Source: Marinobacter sp. ATCH36 (GTDB lineage Bacteria > Pseudomonadota > Gammaproteobacteria > Pseudomonadales > Oleiphilaceae). Taken from it: a DNA stretch of 64,000 nt. The stretch covers positions 1,612,001-1,676,000 of the forward strand of contig NZ_JAMJPL010000001.1 of assembly GCF_023555055.1 (NCBI RefSeq), written 5' to 3'. A program made the translations under genes and the position numbers. Shown here piece after piece: positions 1 through 8,281 of the stretch; position 1 is the stretch's first letter; each line of letters begins with the position of its first letter. Under the pieces are notes generated by a model. That model saw only the letters and a list, made by a program, of their open reading frames with translations. It had not been told where the DNA came from and made no database searches.

Positions 1-87
1 ATCGCCGGGAAGACGCCTTTGACGGTCAAATGTCGGCCTGCCTGCCTGAAAGTGGTCTGTGATGAACTGGTCACCACCGGGAAGTAG
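1..87 (+). other. open frame at left edge, possible gene 3' end
   Basis: Frame 1 of the plus strand is open from the window edge to a TAG at 85-87 and would end in DELVTTGK. It could be the tail of a gene whose body lies outside the window, converging on the DUF1338 gene. I do not recognise the sequence and 28 codons are too few to judge, so the stretch may equally be non-coding. Confidence 0.15.
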
Positions 88-99
88 GCAGACTAGGCA

Positions 100-906
100 T
101 TAGCGTCCGCTGTCGGTGCTTTCAAAGATCTTGTCCGCAGAGGCGGCGACAAATCCACTGTAAAGTCGGCCATCGGGCCCGGGATGACGCAGCGCAAACT
201 CGTAGAAGCAGCTGGGTATGGCCGCTGCCTTGTCTGCGAATTGTACTTTGGCCCTGTCTGCCATTGTGGAGGACTGCTCCAGCAGTTCTTCCGGAGACCC
301 TTTGATTTCGCCGCCTGAGCTGTTCACCCGATACCCATTGTCTTTGAGCACCTGATTGATCTCCGCCACCGTTCGGAAGCGACTGAGAGCATTGATGCTT
401 ACAGTAAAATGGTTGGCGCGAAATCCCCACGCGGCCACCCAGGCGGCGTACTCGCTCTCTCCCAGCAGGGCCTGATAGGTGCTGTGGTCGACGTTCCAGT
501 GACGGCCGGAATACAGGAAGTCGTCAGCGGTGACTGCCTCCGGGTCCATTTGGTTCACCAGATTTTCGATGATCGCTTGCAACGATTCGGAGCACTGCTC
601 GACCAGCAACTCGGAAATAAACACTTTAGGGGCGGTTGGGTCCGGGTGCTCGTAGTGTTTGGCGAAGAGCTTCTTGGCTTCAAAGTGATAGTCGCCTCCT
701 TCCTGGTAACCGAGCGCCAGAAAGTGCGCAGCCAGCTTGTCGAGGTTCACCTTTTCGAGGTTGTAGGTACGCAGGGCAATATGGTCATTGACGATTTCAC
801 CGCCCTGAGTGTCGTCCAGCAATCGATGGATATCCTCGGCCGAGGGGGTCACTTCGCAATAGTTGTCCCATAGACGGCCAAACAGTGTGTCTCTATCGGT
901 GTGCAT
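100..906 (-). CDS. DUF1338 family protein (2-oxoadipate dioxygenase/decarboxylase-like)
   Basis: A 268-residue DUF1338 protein. The best-known member, HglS of Pseudomonas putida, is an Fe(II)-dependent enzyme converting 2-oxoadipate to D-2-hydroxyglutarate in lysine breakdown; this protein is much shorter (about 270 against about 460 residues), so its substrate may differ. Plausible metal ligands are His42 in NDHIALRT, His166 in ANHFTV and Glu236 in CFYEFAL, a His-His-Glu pattern. The ATG at 906 is chosen because GGAGGCGC lies directly upstream; a longer frame to 1098 only reads through astA. The start overlaps the astA end by 14 bp, which suggests translational coupling and a shared role in amino-acid catabolism. 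Family assignment is confident, reaction is inferred. Confidence 0.85.
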   Translation of the reverse strand: MHTDRDTLFGRLWDNYCEVTPSAEDIHRLLDDTQGGEIVNDHIALRTYNLEKVNLDKLAAHFLALGYQEGGDYHFEAKKLFAKHYEHPDPTAPKVFISELLVEQCSESLQAIIENLVNQMDPEAVTADDFLYSGRHWNVDHSTYQALLGESEYAAWVAAWGFRANHFTVSINALSRFRTVAEINQVLKDNGYRVNSSGGEIKGSPEELLEQSSTMADRAKVQFADKAAAIPSCFYEFALRHPGPDGRLYSGFVAASADKIFESTDSGR

Positions 907-2017
907 GGAGCGCCTCCTGTTGTTGGCGGACCGGAATGACCGCCGTTTGCCTGTCAGTGCTGGCGGGTGCGAGTTCCATAAAGCTTGCCCGCCCGTCGTT
1001 ACCCAGTTGGAGTGCATTGGCCACTGTGGCCGGCACTTGCAGCAGGTTCCGCGTGGGCAGATACCTGGCGGCAGCCGAGATGGTGGCACGGAATCCATCT
1101 GTTCCGGTATTGGTTATTGCCAGTATCCGGCCCTGGCCGTCGGAATTCCAGTTTTCCAGCGTCGGTTGAATGTCGTCAACAATCTGGGTGCGGCAAGTGA
1201 CCGAGGCCGATACCGAGCGGATGTCAGCCAGTCTGGCTTCTACCGTGGGCCCACCATCGAACGGGTCGATATACCCGGTGTGCCGGAAGCCCTCGGCCTC
1301 GAGCATGTTCAGGGCAGGGCGGGTGTTATCGTGAACCCGGCCGATTACCGCCCGCGCGTTCTCGTCCATCAGGCGGGTGTAAAGTGGATGCCGGGGCATC
1401 AGGTCTGCAATAAAGCCATTGTCCCCGGTTCCGACCATGCGTGTGACCGTATCGAATTCAAGATCCACGAAATGGCTGCGCAACCAGTTCCAGAATGGTG
1501 ACTGCCCCCTTTCATCCGCCACGCCCCGCATTTCCGCGATGACTGTTTCCGCAAACCGTTGAGGGTGTTGCGCCATGAACAGGAAGCGCACACGCGAGAG
1601 TAGCTTGCCGGCTTGCGCACGGCGAAATTTCGGCCTCAGGAACAGTGTGCAGATTTCACTGCAACCGGTGTAGTGGTTGCACAGGTTCAGCACCTCAAGC
1701 CGGCGGAGCAGGTTCAGTTCCGGCGAACGGTGTACCGCCATGCTGCGATGATAGTGATAGAGCGGCCGCCGGATGCCAACCGAGGCCTCAATACCGGTTG
1801 TCCCCATGATGTCGCCGGTTTCGGAGTCCTCCAGGACGAACAGGTAGCTTTCGTCACCGGGTGAATTCACGGTACGACCGAAGCTTGCTATGGAATGGTG
1901 AATTTTCTGCACCAGGAAATCACGATCATCCACCAATGAGGTAAAGCCGGGGCCGGATTCCACAGCAATCTGCTGTAAGGCGGGGAGGTCCGTCATGGCA
2001 ACCGGTCGAATAATCAT
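893..2017 (-). CDS. astA: arginine N-succinyltransferase
   Basis: AstA transfers succinyl from succinyl-CoA to the alpha-amino group of arginine, the first step of the AST pathway of arginine catabolism in the cytoplasm. The 374-residue protein has family signatures: an N-terminal MIIRPV strand, CTLFLRPKFRR near residue 123 in the acyl-CoA binding region, and GYIDPFDGGPTVEAR towards the C-terminus. It is somewhat longer than the typical 340 residues, the extra being a C-terminal tail. It is the first gene of an operon with the DUF1338 gene and is divergent from an Lrp-type regulator at 2158, which probably controls it. The other ast genes are not in the window. Confidence 0.9.
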   Translation of the reverse strand: MIIRPVAMTDLPALQQIAVESGPGFTSLVDDRDFLVQKIHHSIASFGRTVNSPGDESYLFVLEDSETGDIMGTTGIEASVGIRRPLYHYHRSMAVHRSPELNLLRRLEVLNLCNHYTGCSEICTLFLRPKFRRAQAGKLLSRVRFLFMAQHPQRFAETVIAEMRGVADERGQSPFWNWLRSHFVDLEFDTVTRMVGTGDNGFIADLMPRHPLYTRLMDENARAVIGRVHDNTRPALNMLEAEGFRHTGYIDPFDGGPTVEARLADIRSVSASVTCRTQIVDDIQPTLENWNSDGQGRILAITNTGTDGFRATISAAARYLPTRNLLQVPATVANALQLGNDGRASFMELAPASTDRQTAVIPVRQQQEALHAHR

Positions 2018-2157
2018 CGCGACATTCTCATCTGTTATTGGCTCTTTGCCGGTGAATGTTGGTGAGAACAGTATGATGAAGAAACCTGCCAGTATGTAGT
2101 TTCAGAATATCAAAAATGATAGATTAAATGTGCAAATTGATATAAAGGTTTGGCAAT

Positions 2158-2586
2158 ATGCTTAACAAGCAGGACCAACAACTGTTATTGAAGCTCCGCC
2201 AGAATGCCCGCTCCAGTATTTCTGACCTTGCCCGGGCTCTGAGCGTCTCGCGCTCAACTGTGCAGAATCGAATAGCGAAGCTCGAAGCCGGTGGTGTAAT
2301 TCGTGGCTATTCGGTGCAACTGGGTGGGGAGTTTTCGGCCAATCAGGTGGAGGCACATGTGTCGATCAAGGTCTTTCAGAAACTGACGTCGCGGACCAAT
2401 ACCGCCCTTGAGCAAATAAGCCAGGTATCACAGCTGTATTCGGTCAGTGGCGAGTACGACCTGATCGCTATTGTTCAGGCACAGTCGCTGGAAGAGCTCA
2501 GCGCAATACTCGACGAGATCGGCAACCTGGAAGGGGTGGAGCGAACCAACTCAGCGGTGGTGCTGGAGACGCGTTTTCGCCGCTGA
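2158..2586 (+). CDS. Lrp/AsnC family transcriptional regulator
   Basis: A 142-residue Lrp/AsnC regulator. The N-terminal winged helix-turn-helix spans about residues 5-50, with ISDLARALSVSRSTVQNRI as the recognition region. The C-terminal RAM ligand-binding domain follows from about residue 65 and includes VSGEYDLIAIVQA. These proteins form dimers or octamers and respond to amino acids. The start has AAAGG about 8 bases upstream. It is divergent from astA across 140 bp, so arginine or a related amino acid is a likely effector, but this is inferred from position only. Confidence 0.9.
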   Translation: MLNKQDQQLLLKLRQNARSSISDLARALSVSRSTVQNRIAKLEAGGVIRGYSVQLGGEFSANQVEAHVSIKVFQKLTSRTNTALEQISQVSQLYSVSGEYDLIAIVQAQSLEELSAILDEIGNLEGVERTNSAVVLETRFRR

Positions 2587-2599
2587 GTAGCTACTGGCG

Positions 2600-2884
2600 T
2601 CAGTCAGTGGCAGTCTGCGACTGCTCATTCAACAGGGAAGGCTTCTTCAGCGCCTTGGCGAACAGGTCTTTCTCTTCGGCAATGGCCAGTGCCGCTTTTT
2701 CAGCCATGGCTTCGTCCATGCCTTCAACCCGCGCCTGAAGGAACTGGGTAATTTCCTCGGCCAGTTCCAGTACCTTGTCCCGGGCGTCGGCTTCAGCTTT
2801 GGACGAAAAGAGCATTGTGTCAGGGTGTTTCAGTGCCATCTCCAGTCCGTCCCTCTCAGAGTAATACAGCGCCTGTACGGCCAT
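2600..2884 (-). CDS. yebG: YebG family SOS-response protein
   Basis: A 94-residue protein resembling E. coli YebG: it begins MAVQALYYSERDG, has the typical SSKAEADARDKVLELAE block around residues 27-43, and a later AIAEEKDLFAKAL helix. YebG is a LexA-controlled protein induced by DNA damage; its biochemical role is unsettled. The call is strongly supported by a perfect LexA box 78-93 bp upstream of the start codon (2962-2977). It converges on the Lrp gene and diverges from lemA. Confidence 0.85.
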   Translation of the reverse strand: MAVQALYYSERDGLEMALKHPDTMLFSSKAEADARDKVLELAEEITQFLQARVEGMDEAMAEKAALAIAEEKDLFAKALKKPSLLNEQSQTATD

Positions 2885-2961
2885 GATGTTCTCCAGTGTG
2901 TTTCCGCACGTTTTCGTGTCTGGTGGGGTTTATTGATTTACCGAGAGTATATCGAACAGGT

Positions 2962-2977
2962 CTGTATATGTATACAG
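2962..2977 (-). promoter_or_regulatory. LexA (SOS) box upstream of yebG
   Basis: The 16-mer CTGTATATGTATACAG matches the gammaproteobacterial LexA consensus CTG-N10-CAG with the favoured AT-rich centre. It lies between the divergent yebG and lemA genes, 78-93 bp before the yebG start codon and 108 bp before lemA. YebG is a classical SOS gene, so that is the likely target. Confidence 0.88.
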
Positions 2978-3084
2978 TGTTTGTCGTGGCTTGGGGAGGG
3001 GACAAGCAGATGCGGCGGCGGAAGTATGTTAGTGTCTCGGAATTCAGCAACTGGCCTCCATACTCATCAAGGAACCGATACGCT

Positions 3085-3702
3085 ATGCACCACCCGAAAA
3101 TTGCCGTTCCCGGCCGAATTGTCTTCCGGTTAGTGGTTATGTCCATGCTGGCCCTGGTATTGACCGGGTGTGGCATAAACAACATTCCAACCTATGACGA
3201 GCAGGTCAAGTCAGCCTGGTCGCAGGTAGAAAACCAGTATCAACGGCGTGCAGACCTGGTCCCGAACCTGGTCGAAACCGTGAAAGGTTTTGCCGAGCAG
3301 GAGCGAGAAACCCTGACGGCGGTGATCGAGGCCCGGTCCAAGGCCACATCGATCCAGGTAGACGAAAGCATTCTCAACAATCCCGAAAAGCTGAAGCAGT
3401 TTCAACAGGTGCAGGGAGAGCTGAGCAGCGCGTTGAGCCGTCTGATGGCAGTGTCCGAGCGGTACCCTGATCTGAAGTCCAACCAGAACTTTCTGGCGTT
3501 GCAATCCCAGTTGGAAGGCACAGAAAATCGCATTGCGGTGGCAAGGCGGGACTTTATCCAGGCGGTTGAGCGTTACAATACCGAGATTCGCACTTTCCCG
3601 GGCCGTATCTGGCACAGCTTCCTGTACAGCGAGATGGAGCTGAGGGCCAACTTTGAGGCAACAGCTCCCAATGCGGAAGATGCACCTCAGGTGGAATTCT
3701 GA
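3085..3702 (+). CDS. lemA: LemA family lipoprotein
   Basis: A 205-residue LemA family protein. A signal peptide ends in the lipobox LVLTGC with Cys29 as the lipid-attachment site, so it is probably a membrane-anchored lipoprotein. The LemA core follows with YDEQVKSAWSQVENQYQRR and LVPNLVETVKGFA, forming an all-helical bundle. The ATG at 3085 is chosen over an upstream extension because it directly precedes the signal peptide and has AAGGA upstream. The stop overlaps the start of the next gene (TGATG), and two TPM-domain genes follow, an arrangement common in proteobacteria whose cellular role is not settled. Confidence 0.9.
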   Translation: MHHPKIAVPGRIVFRLVVMSMLALVLTGCGINNIPTYDEQVKSAWSQVENQYQRRADLVPNLVETVKGFAEQERETLTAVIEARSKATSIQVDESILNNPEKLKQFQQVQGELSSALSRLMAVSERYPDLKSNQNFLALQSQLEGTENRIAVARRDFIQAVERYNTEIRTFPGRIWHSFLYSEMELRANFEATAPNAEDAPQVEF

Positions 3703-4442
3703 TGCCTGTGTTGTTGCGTCGGATAATCGTATTTGTAGCCTTGACCCTGTTTTTCCAGGCTGCAATGGCCCAGTCCACCCCTGACTTTCCTGAGCTGACG
3801 GGCCGCGTGGTCGATCGCGCCGAAATGCTTCCCGAGAAGGTTGAGGCCAACCTCGCCCGGATGCTCGAAGCCCACGAGCAGGCGACCACCGAGCAGGTTG
3901 TAGTGGTTACTCTTCCTGATCTGCAGGGCTACGCCATTGAGGATTATGGCTATCAGCTTGGCCGGCACTGGGGTATCGGTCAGGAAGGTGAGGATAACGG
4001 GGCTCTGCTGATTGTTGCTGAAGATGAGCGACGAATCCGTATCGAAGTGGGCTATGGCCTGGAAGGCCGTCTTACAGATGCCACCTCCGCCACTATTATC
4101 AACCAGATTGTTACTCCCGCATTCCGGGAAGGTGATTTTGCCTCTGGCATAGCCAATGGTGCTGCGGCCATGGTTCAGGTTCTGGGTGGCGAACCCCTCG
4201 CGGTGCCAGAGTCGCGGCGTTCCGGTGCTGAAGGTGACAAACCCCATCCTGCACTGGGTATTCTGTTTTTCATCATCGTGTTGGTTGTGTTTTTCTCGAG
4301 CGGCCGACGTGGTCGTAGCGCCATACTGGCTGGCGCTCTTCTCGGTGGGCTTGGTGGTGGTCGCGGTGGCGGTTTCGGAGGTGGCGGCTTCGGCGGCGGA
4401 GGCGGTGGCTTCGGTGGCGGTGGAGCGTCCGGCGGCTGGTAG
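3702..4442 (+). CDS. TPM domain protein, YgcG family
   Basis: A 246-residue exported protein. A signal peptide ends at about AMA-QS (residue 23), the TPM domain covers about 28-155 (VVDRAEMLPEKVEANL, QVVVVTLPDL, ALLIVAEDERRIRIEVGYGLEG), a membrane segment runs about 186-203, and the tail is glycine-rich (GGGFGG repeats) ending in SGGW. The architecture is that of YgcG-like proteins. It overlaps the lemA stop by one base and precedes a second TPM gene, so the three probably form an envelope-associated operon. TPM domains of other proteins have phosphatase activity or act as assembly factors; the activity here is unknown. Confidence 0.88.
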   Translation: MPVLLRRIIVFVALTLFFQAAMAQSTPDFPELTGRVVDRAEMLPEKVEANLARMLEAHEQATTEQVVVVTLPDLQGYAIEDYGYQLGRHWGIGQEGEDNGALLIVAEDERRIRIEVGYGLEGRLTDATSATIINQIVTPAFREGDFASGIANGAAAMVQVLGGEPLAVPESRRSGAEGDKPHPALGILFFIIVLVVFFSSGRRGRSAILAGALLGGLGGGRGGGFGGGGFGGGGGGFGGGGASGGW

Positions 4443-4504
4443 CCATGCCTTGCCACAAGGTGCACAAACACGGAACCCCCTGATTCAGCAAACTCGGAAC
4501 AAAC

Positions 4505-5131
4505 ATGACGCTATTAACAGACAAGGAACAACAACAGGTGGCCTCGGCCATCTCAGACGTTGAGCGGGAAACCGACGCGGAACTGGTTACTGTGCTGGCG
4601 GATGCGTCCGACAGTTACGCCTACATACCGCTGCTCTGGGCAGGCATCGTTGCGCTATTGATTCCTGGCGCCATCAATTACTTCACAGGCTCCCTCGGCG
4701 CCGACTGGTTGCTGGTGGTCCAGTGGGCCACCTTTCTCGTGCTCTGCCTGTTGCTTCAGTTTCCGGGAGTGGGGCATCACCTGATTCCAAAACAGGTGCG
4801 TTTCTGGCGGGCCTCCAATATGGCCCGCAGGCAATTCCTGGAGCAGAACCTGCACCACACTGAAGGCGGTATGGGGATGCTGATTTTCGTCTCGGAAGCC
4901 GAGCATTATGTGGAAATACTCGTCGATCAGGGGATCGCTTCAAAGGTCGGCGACGATGTGTGGGATGGTATTGTCAAAACCTTTACCGACAGGGTGCGCA
5001 GCGGCGATACTCTGGCAGGCTTCCTGCAATGTATCGAAAGCTGCGGGCAGCACCTTCGGGAGCAGGTGCCCGCTACCCATGAGAAAAACGAACTGCCCAA
5101 TCACCTGGTGTTAATACCGAAACGTTCTTGA
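4505..5131 (+). CDS. TPM domain membrane protein
   Basis: A 208-residue protein with a TPM domain interrupted by two membrane helices. The first part (residues 3-35) contains ERETDAELVTVLADASD, followed by helices at about 41-61 and 68-88, then the rest of the domain (GMGMLIFVSEAEHYVEILVDQGIASKV). This split layout is typical of the second TPM gene in lemA operons. It starts 62 bp after the preceding TPM gene and is followed by a strong terminator at 5145, so it closes the operon. Confidence 0.85.
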   Translation: MTLLTDKEQQQVASAISDVERETDAELVTVLADASDSYAYIPLLWAGIVALLIPGAINYFTGSLGADWLLVVQWATFLVLCLLLQFPGVGHHLIPKQVRFWRASNMARRQFLEQNLHHTEGGMGMLIFVSEAEHYVEILVDQGIASKVGDDVWDGIVKTFTDRVRSGDTLAGFLQCIESCGQHLREQVPATHEKNELPNHLVLIPKRS

Positions 5132-5144
5132 TGCCCCTCAAAGC

Positions 5145-5171
5145 CCAGCCTGATTTCGTCAGGCTGGTTTT
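5145..5171 (+). terminator. terminator of the lemA-TPM operon
   Basis: A 9-bp perfect stem, CCAGCCTGA and TCAGGCTGG, around a 5-base loop, followed by TTTT. It ends the plus-strand lemA operon. The right arm also carries the stop codon of the convergent GST gene, so it may stop transcription from both sides. Confidence 0.85.
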
Positions 5172-6073
5172 ACGGCGAACCCCTGGCGCGGGAAGTGCAC
5201 GTGTACCTGGCCGACCCGTTTATGGGAGCGCCCGAGTACCAGTGACTGGTTATCGGCGTACACCAGTTTGCCGCTAACCGGATCCCGCCCGTAATCATCC
5301 GGTGCGACCTCTACATTCTTTCCGACAAGCGGGTCATCACCGGCAGCTTCTATAGCCCTTGGCATGGCGTCACGGGCGACGTTCAGCGCCTGCTCGGCAG
5401 TGATTTCCCGGAAATCTCCATGACCGAAGGCTCTCATCCGCTCCATCCAGGCCTGTACTTTCGGATAGTCACGCAGCCAGGGTTTTTCGGCCAGGTCGCA
5501 CACAAACCAGAGGCCATGGTAGGCGGAAAAATCGGCGATACAGGGGCTGTTTCCGAACAGGAAGTCTGCTCCCAGCATGGATTCCATTTTACTGATATGA
5601 CTCAGGACTTTCTCTTTGGCCTGGGGGCCACGGAGTGCCTTTACCCGGGATTTCCTGCCCATGGCAATGCGGTCTTTGAGAAAGCGGAGCGCGTGAAACA
5701 GAGAGGTTTCCCTGACCAGCTTTTTCAGCATGCGACCGTCGCTGGCGGCGATTACGCAGGCCAGGAATACCTCCAGATCGGTGCTTCGCACGAAATCGAC
5801 AACTTCCTGTGGTTGTCCCGCCAGACCCAATTCTTTTTTGCCGCTCAGCCGGACAATCTCATCGGCGATGGCACGGCTGTCGCAAATTACATCTGCGCCA
5901 CTCTGGGCTATCGGAACCTTCCGGTAGCCACCTGCCAGAATCGAGAGTACGGGCCTCGGCGGCATTTCTTTCACGGTTACGGACTGCCAGGAAAGGTCGG
6001 CATAACCGAGCATCACCCGGATCTTTTCGGAAAAGGGTGACATGGCATAGTGGAACAGAATCAGATCTTGCAT
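5159..6073 (-). CDS. glutathione S-transferase family protein
   Basis: A 304-residue protein with an N-terminal thioredoxin-like domain (about 1-80) containing FHYAMSPFSEKIRVMLGYA, where a serine stands at the site often used to activate glutathione, and the cis-proline motif KVPIA and DSRAIADEI. The helical GST C-terminal domain follows to about residue 220 (LFGNSPCIADFSAYHGLW). The last 80 residues form an extra C-terminal segment not in typical 200-230 residue GSTs. Substrate unknown; no linked pathway gene nearby. Confidence 0.82.
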   Translation of the reverse strand: MQDLILFHYAMSPFSEKIRVMLGYADLSWQSVTVKEMPPRPVLSILAGGYRKVPIAQSGADVICDSRAIADEIVRLSGKKELGLAGQPQEVVDFVRSTDLEVFLACVIAASDGRMLKKLVRETSLFHALRFLKDRIAMGRKSRVKALRGPQAKEKVLSHISKMESMLGADFLFGNSPCIADFSAYHGLWFVCDLAEKPWLRDYPKVQAWMERMRAFGHGDFREITAEQALNVARDAMPRAIEAAGDDPLVGKNVEVAPDDYGRDPVSGKLVYADNQSLVLGRSHKRVGQVHVHFPRQGFAVKPA

Positions 6074-6515
6074 GGGGCAGAACCCTTCCTTGTTGACAGT
6101 ATCAGCTGACGAGGTAAGGAAGGGTACGCTGGAAGATGCCCTGGCGGAAGCCCCGAAGGTTGTCCGGGTGGGCCACTCAGGCGGTCAGGAGCCCTGCTGA
6201 TGCGCAGTACAGGAAAGCGACAGCGCCTGTGCAAATTAAGGCCCAGGCGGGAAAGATCAGTGACGAGCGGGTTGTTGTTCTCAAAGCTACCTCCAGAGTA
6301 ACCATTTTTGTTGTTGTCCATTACGCTTGCCTTAACACCGTAGACCATGATTGATATATGTCACGACATAGTTTGTGTTGCGAGTCGCATTTTCTCGGTT
6401 TGACAACGAGGTGATTCCGCGATGAGGGGAGCTTGAGGAAACCGCAAATACAGGTACTATGCTTTAGTCTGATAAAAATAAAGTGATTCCAGACTATAAC
6501 AACAAGGAGCCATCG
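6074..6515. other. 442-bp intergenic region between divergent genes
   Basis: This holds the 5' regions of the divergent GST and acyl-CoA ligase genes. On the minus strand a frame from the ATG at 6321, with AAGG upstream, runs into the GST gene but looks low-complexity; an alternative 42-codon frame (6177-6305) has a hydrophobic segment. The part next to the ligase (6361-6500) is AT-richer and probably carries its promoter. No hairpin terminator or known operator was recognised. Confidence 0.5.
6177..6305 (-). CDS. possible 42-residue single-span membrane peptide
   Basis: A short frame starting MVTLEVALRTTTR and continuing into a hydrophobic stretch of about 25 residues (IFPAWALICTGAVAFLYCA), ending in LLTA. 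Codon use resembles neighbouring genes. Against it: no clear ribosome-binding site, small size, and a competing overlapping frame from 6321 with a better Shine-Dalgarno. I cannot decide between them or exclude that neither is translated. Confidence 0.22.
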   Translation of the reverse strand: MVTLEVALRTTTRSSLIFPAWALICTGAVAFLYCASAGLLTA

Positions 6516-8198
6516 ATGGCTGTAGACAGTGCAAAGCAAACCTCCCTCCATTGCCTTTACCATTGGGCAGAGAAGGCCCCCGATAAGGTATATCTGACGC
6601 AACCCTTTCCCGACGGAACCACTGAAGATATCACCTGGAAGCAGGCTGCAGATCAGGTTTCCCGGATGGCCGCTTACCTTGGCACTCTGGATATTCCCGA
6701 GCGCAGCAATATTGCCATTCTGGGTAAAAACAGCGCGCACTGGATTCTGTGTGACCTGGCCACGTGGGCTGCGGGGCATGTTTCGGTTCCGCTCTACCCC
6801 ACGTTGAACGGTGATACAGCGGCCTATGTTCTCGAACACAGCGAAGCAAAACTGCTGTTCCTGGGCAAGCTCGATGGCACAGCTGACGGCTGGAACGACA
6901 TCAAGGGCCACATTCCTGATGTCCTGCCGATTATTTCTTTGCCAATGTCGCCCCGTGACGATACCCCGAAATGGCTGGATATCATCGCAAACCAGGAACC
7001 GGCGGAACCAAAGCTGCCCCATCCGGACGATCTGGCGACCATTGTTTACACCTCTGGCAGTACTGGGCGACCGAAAGGCGTGATGCACAGTTTCCGCACC
7101 ATGATATCCGTGGCGGACGGCCTGCAGCAGATCTTCCCGGTCAGTCAGGACGAGCGCATGCTTTCCTATCTGCCGCTTGCCCATGTGGCAGAACGTGCCG
7201 CAGTGGAAACCCAGTCACTTTACTACGGCTTCCATCTGTATTTCGCCAATTCCCTGGAGACCTTCCAGGAAGATCTGCAAAGAGCACGCCCTACGCTGTT
7301 TTTCTCGGTGCCGCGGCTGTGGATGAAGTTTTACCTGGGTGTCAATAACAAGCTGCCGCCGAAGAAGCAGAAAATCCTCTTCAATATTCCCCTGCTAAAC
7401 CGGTTGGTGAAAAAGAAAGTGCTCAAGCAACTGGGGCTCGACCATTGTCGCGCGGCATTGACCGGCGCCGCACCACTGTCTGGCGAAATCATTGCCTGGT
7501 ACCGTAACCTGGGTCTGGAATTGCTGGAAGTGTATGGCATGTCAGAGAATTTCGGTTATTCCCATGCCAACCGCCCCGGCTCAGCGAAGCCTGGTACCGT
7601 GGGTGTCACCAACCCGGGCGTGGAGCACCGCCTGGCAGAGGGCGAGGAAGTTCAGGTGAAAAGCCCCGGGCAAATGCTGGGCTATTACAAAAATGAGGAA
7701 AAGACTCGTGAAGACATCACCGACGATGGATTTCTGAAGACAGGTGACATGGGAGAAATTGACAGTGAGGGGTTCCTGAGAATTACCGGCCGAGTGAAGG
7801 ACCTGTTCAAAACCTCCAAGGGCAAGTACGTGGTGCCGGTGCCCATCGAGAATAACTTCAATCACCCGAAAGCCGAAGTTGTTTGCGTGGCCGGTGCCAA
7901 TCAGCCCCAGCCCTGTCTGATGGTGCTGTTATCAGAGGAAGCGCGCGAAGAGCTTGAAGCCGGGGGCAGCCGCGATGAACTCGAGCGGGAGCTGGCGGCG
8001 GAGCTGGATGCGGTAAACAGCAAGTGCGAATCCCACGAAAAGCTGGCCTTCGTGGTGGTGGTGAAAGAACCATGGACCATGGAAAACGGCATGCTGACGC
8101 CGACCATGAAGATCAAGCGAAACGTCATCGAGGACTACTACAACCGCAAGATGGATGAGTGGTTCGGCAAAAAAAAGAAGGTGATCTGGGAGTTCTGA
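6516..8198 (+). CDS. AMP-dependent acyl-CoA synthetase/ligase
   Basis: A 560-residue adenylate-forming ligase that activates a carboxylic acid (probably a fatty acid) with ATP to acyl-AMP and then acyl-CoA. Motifs in order: the P-loop YTSGSTGRPKGVMH near residue 182, the YGMSEN motif, KTGDMGEID with the ribose-binding Asp, and GRVKDLFKTSKGKYV leading into the C-terminal domain. The ATG at 6516 has AAGGAG 7 bases upstream, preferred over the frame opening at 6483. No membrane segment. Substrate cannot be read from the sequence; the shape is that of long-chain acyl-CoA synthetases. Confidence 0.88.
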   Translation: MAVDSAKQTSLHCLYHWAEKAPDKVYLTQPFPDGTTEDITWKQAADQVSRMAAYLGTLDIPERSNIAILGKNSAHWILCDLATWAAGHVSVPLYPTLNGDTAAYVLEHSEAKLLFLGKLDGTADGWNDIKGHIPDVLPIISLPMSPRDDTPKWLDIIANQEPAEPKLPHPDDLATIVYTSGSTGRPKGVMHSFRTMISVADGLQQIFPVSQDERMLSYLPLAHVAERAAVETQSLYYGFHLYFANSLETFQEDLQRARPTLFFSVPRLWMKFYLGVNNKLPPKKQKILFNIPLLNRLVKKKVLKQLGLDHCRAALTGAAPLSGEIIAWYRNLGLELLEVYGMSENFGYSHANRPGSAKPGTVGVTNPGVEHRLAEGEEVQVKSPGQMLGYYKNEEKTREDITDDGFLKTGDMGEIDSEGFLRITGRVKDLFKTSKGKYVVPVPIENNFNHPKAEVVCVAGANQPQPCLMVLLSEEAREELEAGGSRDELERELAAELDAVNSKCESHEKLAFVVVVKEPWTMENGMLTPTMKIKRNVIEDYYNRKMDEWFGKKKKVIWEF

Positions 8199-8205
8199 TC
8201 CCTGA

Positions 8206-8250
8206 AATGAAAACACCGGTGGGTCTGGATATCCAGGGCCACCGGTGCTT
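8206..8250 (-). terminator. hairpin terminator of the small gene at 8282
   Basis: A 9-bp stem CACCGGTGG / CCACCGGTG at 8214-8222 and 8239-8247 encloses the palindrome CTGGATATCCAG. Read on the minus strand it is followed by TTTTCATTT, so it ends transcription of the minus-strand small gene; on the plus strand there is no T tract, although it may also slow transcription leaving the ligase gene. Confidence 0.65.
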
Positions 8251-8281
8251 ATGAAATCTGTCTTCCTTTACAGGTGAGGGC

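Noticed and set aside
4175..4471. Proline-rich minus-strand frame
   Set aside because: It is the complement of the glycine-rich tail of the TPM protein.
6061..6348. 95-codon minus-strand frame overlapping the GST start
   Set aside because: The C-terminal half is Pro/Ser/Arg-rich shadow-like sequence running into the GST gene; only the ribosome-binding site at 6321 speaks for it.
8206..8250. Hairpin with CTGGATATCCAG as a fourth copy of the palindromic repeat
   Set aside because: The stem is short and the loop shares no words with the conserved centre; it is an ordinary terminator.
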